Below are positions 5,164 to 7,218 of a DNA stretch of 7,218 nucleotides, piece after piece. Source of the DNA: Acidobacteriaceae bacterium. GTDB lineage: Bacteria; Acidobacteriota; Terriglobia; Terriglobales; Acidobacteriaceae. Each line of letters begins with the position of its first letter. Positions within the stretch are counted from its first letter, which is position 1. A program made the position numbers and the translations under genes. The stretch lies in the NCBI GenBank assembly GCA_003162255.1, contig PMMJ01000257.1:3530-10747 (forward strand), given 5' to 3'. The notes under the pieces were generated by a model. The model saw nothing but the letters and a program-made list of their open reading frames with translations, did not search any database and was not told the origin of the DNA.

Positions 5164-6021
5164 ATGAGACAGATGGCGAATCTCGAGAGACTCAAGCACT
5201 CCCCGATGCAGTTCTGGCGCTCGCTGTTCAGAAAGCGCGCAGTCGCAACGCCCGCGCCCGAACCGTTCCGCTGTGACGCGCTGGTGCTGGGTCACGCCGA
5301 GATTGCCGCCATGTACACCGGGCCGCGCGTGGCCGGCGACTTCTATCAATTCCTGAGGGTGGGGCCGTCACGCATGCTGTTCGTGCTGCTGGACGCCGCC
5401 GGCCCGCGGCCGGACACGCGCGAAATCCTGACCGCCGTGCAGAACAAGTTCCTGACCCTCGCGCCCATCCTTTTCGCGGGCGAGAACTTCAACGAGGCCA
5501 CGGCCATAGTCGAACTGTGCCACGAGATCAACCGCACCATTCTGCGCAGCGGTCTTCGCAGTTGTCCGTCATTCATCGGTTGTTACAACGAGGAACTGGG
5601 GACCCTGGGCTACGCCAACGCGGGCCACATTCCGGGACTGCTTCGCGACCGGACGGGAATCACGCCGCTCAGGGCAACCGGACTGCCCCTGGGCTTGTTC
5701 CCGCACTCGACACAAAGCGCGTCTACCTGTCAGATCGCGCCGGGAGCGGCGCTGGTGGCCGCGTCCCGCGGGATCGTCGAAACCGATCGTCTCGAAATGG
5801 ACAGCCGGGTCGCGGAGTTTGGAATCGACGGGGTGAAGGAAAGCCTTGAGGATGCGATCATACTCAGCGCGCGCGAGCTGTGTCTCGACATGCTCCAAGC
5901 GGCGCGGGAGTTCTCGCCGGGAGCTCCCAAGCGGAACGATTTAACGGCGCTGGCGCTGGTGCGGAATGCGCCTCATGAGGCGGCGTGGAAACACCCGCAA
6001 GGACATGTCCTCCGCACGTAA
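5164..6021 (+). CDS. SpoIIE/RsbU-like PP2C-family protein, metal ligands partly lost
   Basis: The 285-residue protein resembles the PP2C domain of RsbU and SpoIIE, which dephosphorylate Ser/Thr on anti-anti-sigma (STAS) partners. Landmarks in order are GPRVAGDFYQF (53-63, the GGDxYD site), LLDAAG (75-80, the DVSGHG site), YANAGHIPGLL (150-160, the GHNPPLL site), LPLGLF (174-179), VAASRGIVE (198-206, the LYTDGVTE site) and KRNDLTALALV (256-266, the DDxTLLVL site). Asp59, Asp77 and Asp259 are kept. The TDG aspartate is Arg202 and the first Asp of the DD pair is Asn258. Metal binding may therefore be reduced, pointing to a low-activity enzyme or a pseudophosphatase. No sensor domain or membrane segment precedes the catalytic fold; residues 1-35 are basic. 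No in-frame start lies upstream before the stop at 5137, and the ribosome binding site is weak, so Met4 (5173) is an alternative start. No STAS or anti-sigma gene is adjacent. Confidence 0.82.
   Translation: MRQMANLERLKHSPMQFWRSLFRKRAVATPAPEPFRCDALVLGHAEIAAMYTGPRVAGDFYQFLRVGPSRMLFVLLDAAGPRPDTREILTAVQNKFLTLAPILFAGENFNEATAIVELCHEINRTILRSGLRSCPSFIGCYNEELGTLGYANAGHIPGLLRDRTGITPLRATGLPLGLFPHSTQSASTCQIAPGAALVAASRGIVETDRLEMDSRVAEFGIDGVKESLEDAIILSARELCLDMLQAAREFSPGAPKRNDLTALALVRNAPHEAAWKHPQGHVLRT
6000..6011. promoter_or_regulatory. Perfect 12-bp palindrome upstream of the radical SAM gene
   Basis: AGGACATGTCCT is fully self-complementary and lies at the end of the PP2C-like coding region, about 72 bp before the next start codon. 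The position would suit an operator, but it is inside codons and I recognise no regulator consensus, so it may be chance. Confidence 0.2.
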
Positions 6022-6082
6022 TAGTTTTGTAATGTAACCAAGATCACGGCGAAGGGCCTTTACCGCGCAATATCCTTCAAGT
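6022..6082 (+). other. Short spacer before the radical SAM gene
   Basis: The 61-bp gap contains an AT-rich stretch (about 6019-6038, with TAATAG and TTTTGTAATG) that could hold a promoter. There is no terminator hairpin and no strong ribosome binding site before the ATG at 6083. Confidence 0.4.
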
Positions 6083-7218
6083 ATGGAATCCAGCACACAG
6101 GGGTCTACGGAAACTCATCCCAAGGGAAGTAACGCTCGCATCCTGCTCACTTCGGTTTTCGGGCCGTATGCGCAAGACGACGAATTCGGGAGCCGTTCCA
6201 TCAATCCGATGGAGCTCTATCACAACCAGGTCACGCGCGCGCAAGGCAGCTTCTCGCTGCGCATGTTCCACCGTTCCTGGGGCATCATGATGATTCAGGA
6301 AAATATTTCGGCGCCGTGCAGCGTGCTGGATTTTCCTACGCGCAAAGCCTTTGCGCGTGAATTGACCAGGAATCACTACGACATCGTCGGTATCTCTTCG
6401 ATCATCGTGAATGTGGGCAAGGTGCGGGAGATGTGCCGCATGGTGCGAGAGCTGTCGCCGCATTCGACGATCGTGGTGGGCGGACACGTGGCCGCCACTC
6501 CCAACGTGGAGACGCTCATCGACGCCGACCACATCGTGCGCGGAGAAGGAATCTCCTGGATGCGCCGCTACCTGGGCGAAGACGAGCACGCGCCGATTCG
6601 CCATCCCGCAATTGTTTCCGGTATCGAGACACGCATCATGGGAATCCGCATCCCCGAGCGCAAGGGCGCGACGGCGGCGACCATTATCCCGTCGGTAGGT
6701 TGCCCCATGGGGTGCAACTTCTGCACCACGTCCTCTTTTTTTGGCGGGAAGGGAAAGTTTGTCAACTTTTACGAGACCGGCGATGAGCTGTTTGAGGTGA
6801 TGTGCGGGATCGAGGCGAAACTCAAAGTAAATTCGTTTTTTGTGATGGACGAAAACTTTCTGCTTCACCGCACGCGTGCCTTGCGCTTGCTGGAACTCAT
6901 GAAGCAGGCGGGCAAGAGCTGGGAGCTTTCCATCTTTGCTTCCGCCAACGCGATTCGAAAATACACCATGCTGGAACTGGTCGAACTCGGCATTTCCTGG
7001 GTATGGATGGGTTTGGAATCTCCCCGGTCCAGCTATAGCAAGCTGCAGGGTGAAGAAGTCGGGCAACTTACGCGCGAGCTTCGCGAACACGGGATACGAG
7101 TGCAGGGCTCGACCATCGTCGGACTCGAGCACCACACGCCCGACAACATCGTCGAGGAGATCGAGTCGGCGGTCAACTACCAGACCGACTTCCATCAGTT
7201 CATGCTCTACACCCCGGT
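6083..7218 (+). CDS. Radical SAM protein with N-terminal B12-binding-like domain (3' truncated)
   Basis: The reading frame is open from the ATG at 6083 to the window end, giving 378 residues and no stop. Residues 207-214, CPMGCNFC, form the CxxxCxxC motif (Cys207, Cys211, Cys214) that holds the 4Fe-4S cluster cleaving S-adenosylmethionine. Further radical SAM strands follow: FFVMDENFLL (252-261) and WVWMGLESP (306-314). The N-terminal part (about 18-170) has the alternating fold and VVGGHVAATP/VRGEG (131-156) seen in B12-binding domains of this superfamily. I see no DxHxxG motif for the lower cobalamin ligand, so cobalamin may not bind in the base-off/His-on mode or at all. An FGPYAQDDEFGSRSINPMEL-type N-terminus is familiar from acidobacterial proteins of unassigned reaction. 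The substrate cannot be named. The C-terminal domain lies beyond the window. The long antisense frame over this region is a shadow. Confidence 0.9.
   Translation, partial: MESSTQGSTETHPKGSNARILLTSVFGPYAQDDEFGSRSINPMELYHNQVTRAQGSFSLRMFHRSWGIMMIQENISAPCSVLDFPTRKAFARELTRNHYDIVGISSIIVNVGKVREMCRMVRELSPHSTIVVGGHVAATPNVETLIDADHIVRGEGISWMRRYLGEDEHAPIRHPAIVSGIETRIMGIRIPERKGATAATIIPSVGCPMGCNFCTTSSFFGGKGKFVNFYETGDELFEVMCGIEAKLKVNSFFVMDENFLLHRTRALRLLELMKQAGKSWELSIFASANAIRKYTMLELVELGISWVWMGLESPRSSYSKLQGEEVGQLTRELREHGIRVQGSTIVGLEHHTPDNIVEEIESAVNYQTDFHQFMLYTP

Noticed and set aside
6077..7195. Long 372-codon open frame on the minus strand over the radical SAM gene
   Set aside because: It is fully antisense to a gene with an unmistakable CxxxCxxC motif, its product is His/Arg-rich, and long antisense frames are expected in GC-rich DNA.

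Overview
The window reads like a chromosomal segment of an acidobacterium, probably Terriglobia and related to Koribacter or Acidobacteriaceae. The GC content is moderately high and coding is dense. The strongest taxonomic hints are the tandem LiaF-type/DUF4097 membrane genes with proline-rich tails, the SpoIIE/RsbU-like PP2C protein carrying an 'SRG' variant, and the radical SAM family with an FGPYAQDDEFGSRSINPMEL-type N-terminus. I recognise all three from acidobacterial proteins by memory only; no search was run.

Layout. Positions 1-702 (+) hold the 3' part of a multi-pass membrane protein whose N-terminus lies before the window. It overlaps by 8 bp a second gene (695-2194, +) that joins the same kind of membrane hairpin to a DUF4097-type beta-repeat domain. 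A convergent intergenic stretch (2195-2325) carries a degenerate heptamer repeat and two hairpins. A secreted protein with a C-terminal Asx/Asp-rich loop lies on the minus strand (2326-3342). A 413-bp gap (3343-3755) without a convincing gene separates it from a small putative zinc-binding protein (3756-4142, +). After a short REP-like spacer come three codirectional genes: fabI (4288-5058), a degenerate PP2C/RsbU-like phosphatase (5164-6021) and a radical SAM protein (6083 to the window end, truncated).

How the genes relate. The two membrane genes at the left are almost certainly co-translated and probably belong to one envelope-associated complex or stress-sensing unit. FabI performs the last reduction of each fatty-acid elongation round. 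The PP2C-like and radical SAM genes lie behind it with gaps of 105 and 61 bp, so they may be co-transcribed, but nothing in the sequence ties their functions to fatty-acid synthesis.

I found no mobile element, CRISPR array, tRNA or rRNA, and no clear new defence or signalling system. The observations most worth following are the three-fold repeated membrane hairpin across the first two genes, the loss of metal-ligand aspartates in the PP2C protein, the radical SAM protein of unknown reaction, and a possible structured leader upstream of the secreted-protein gene.
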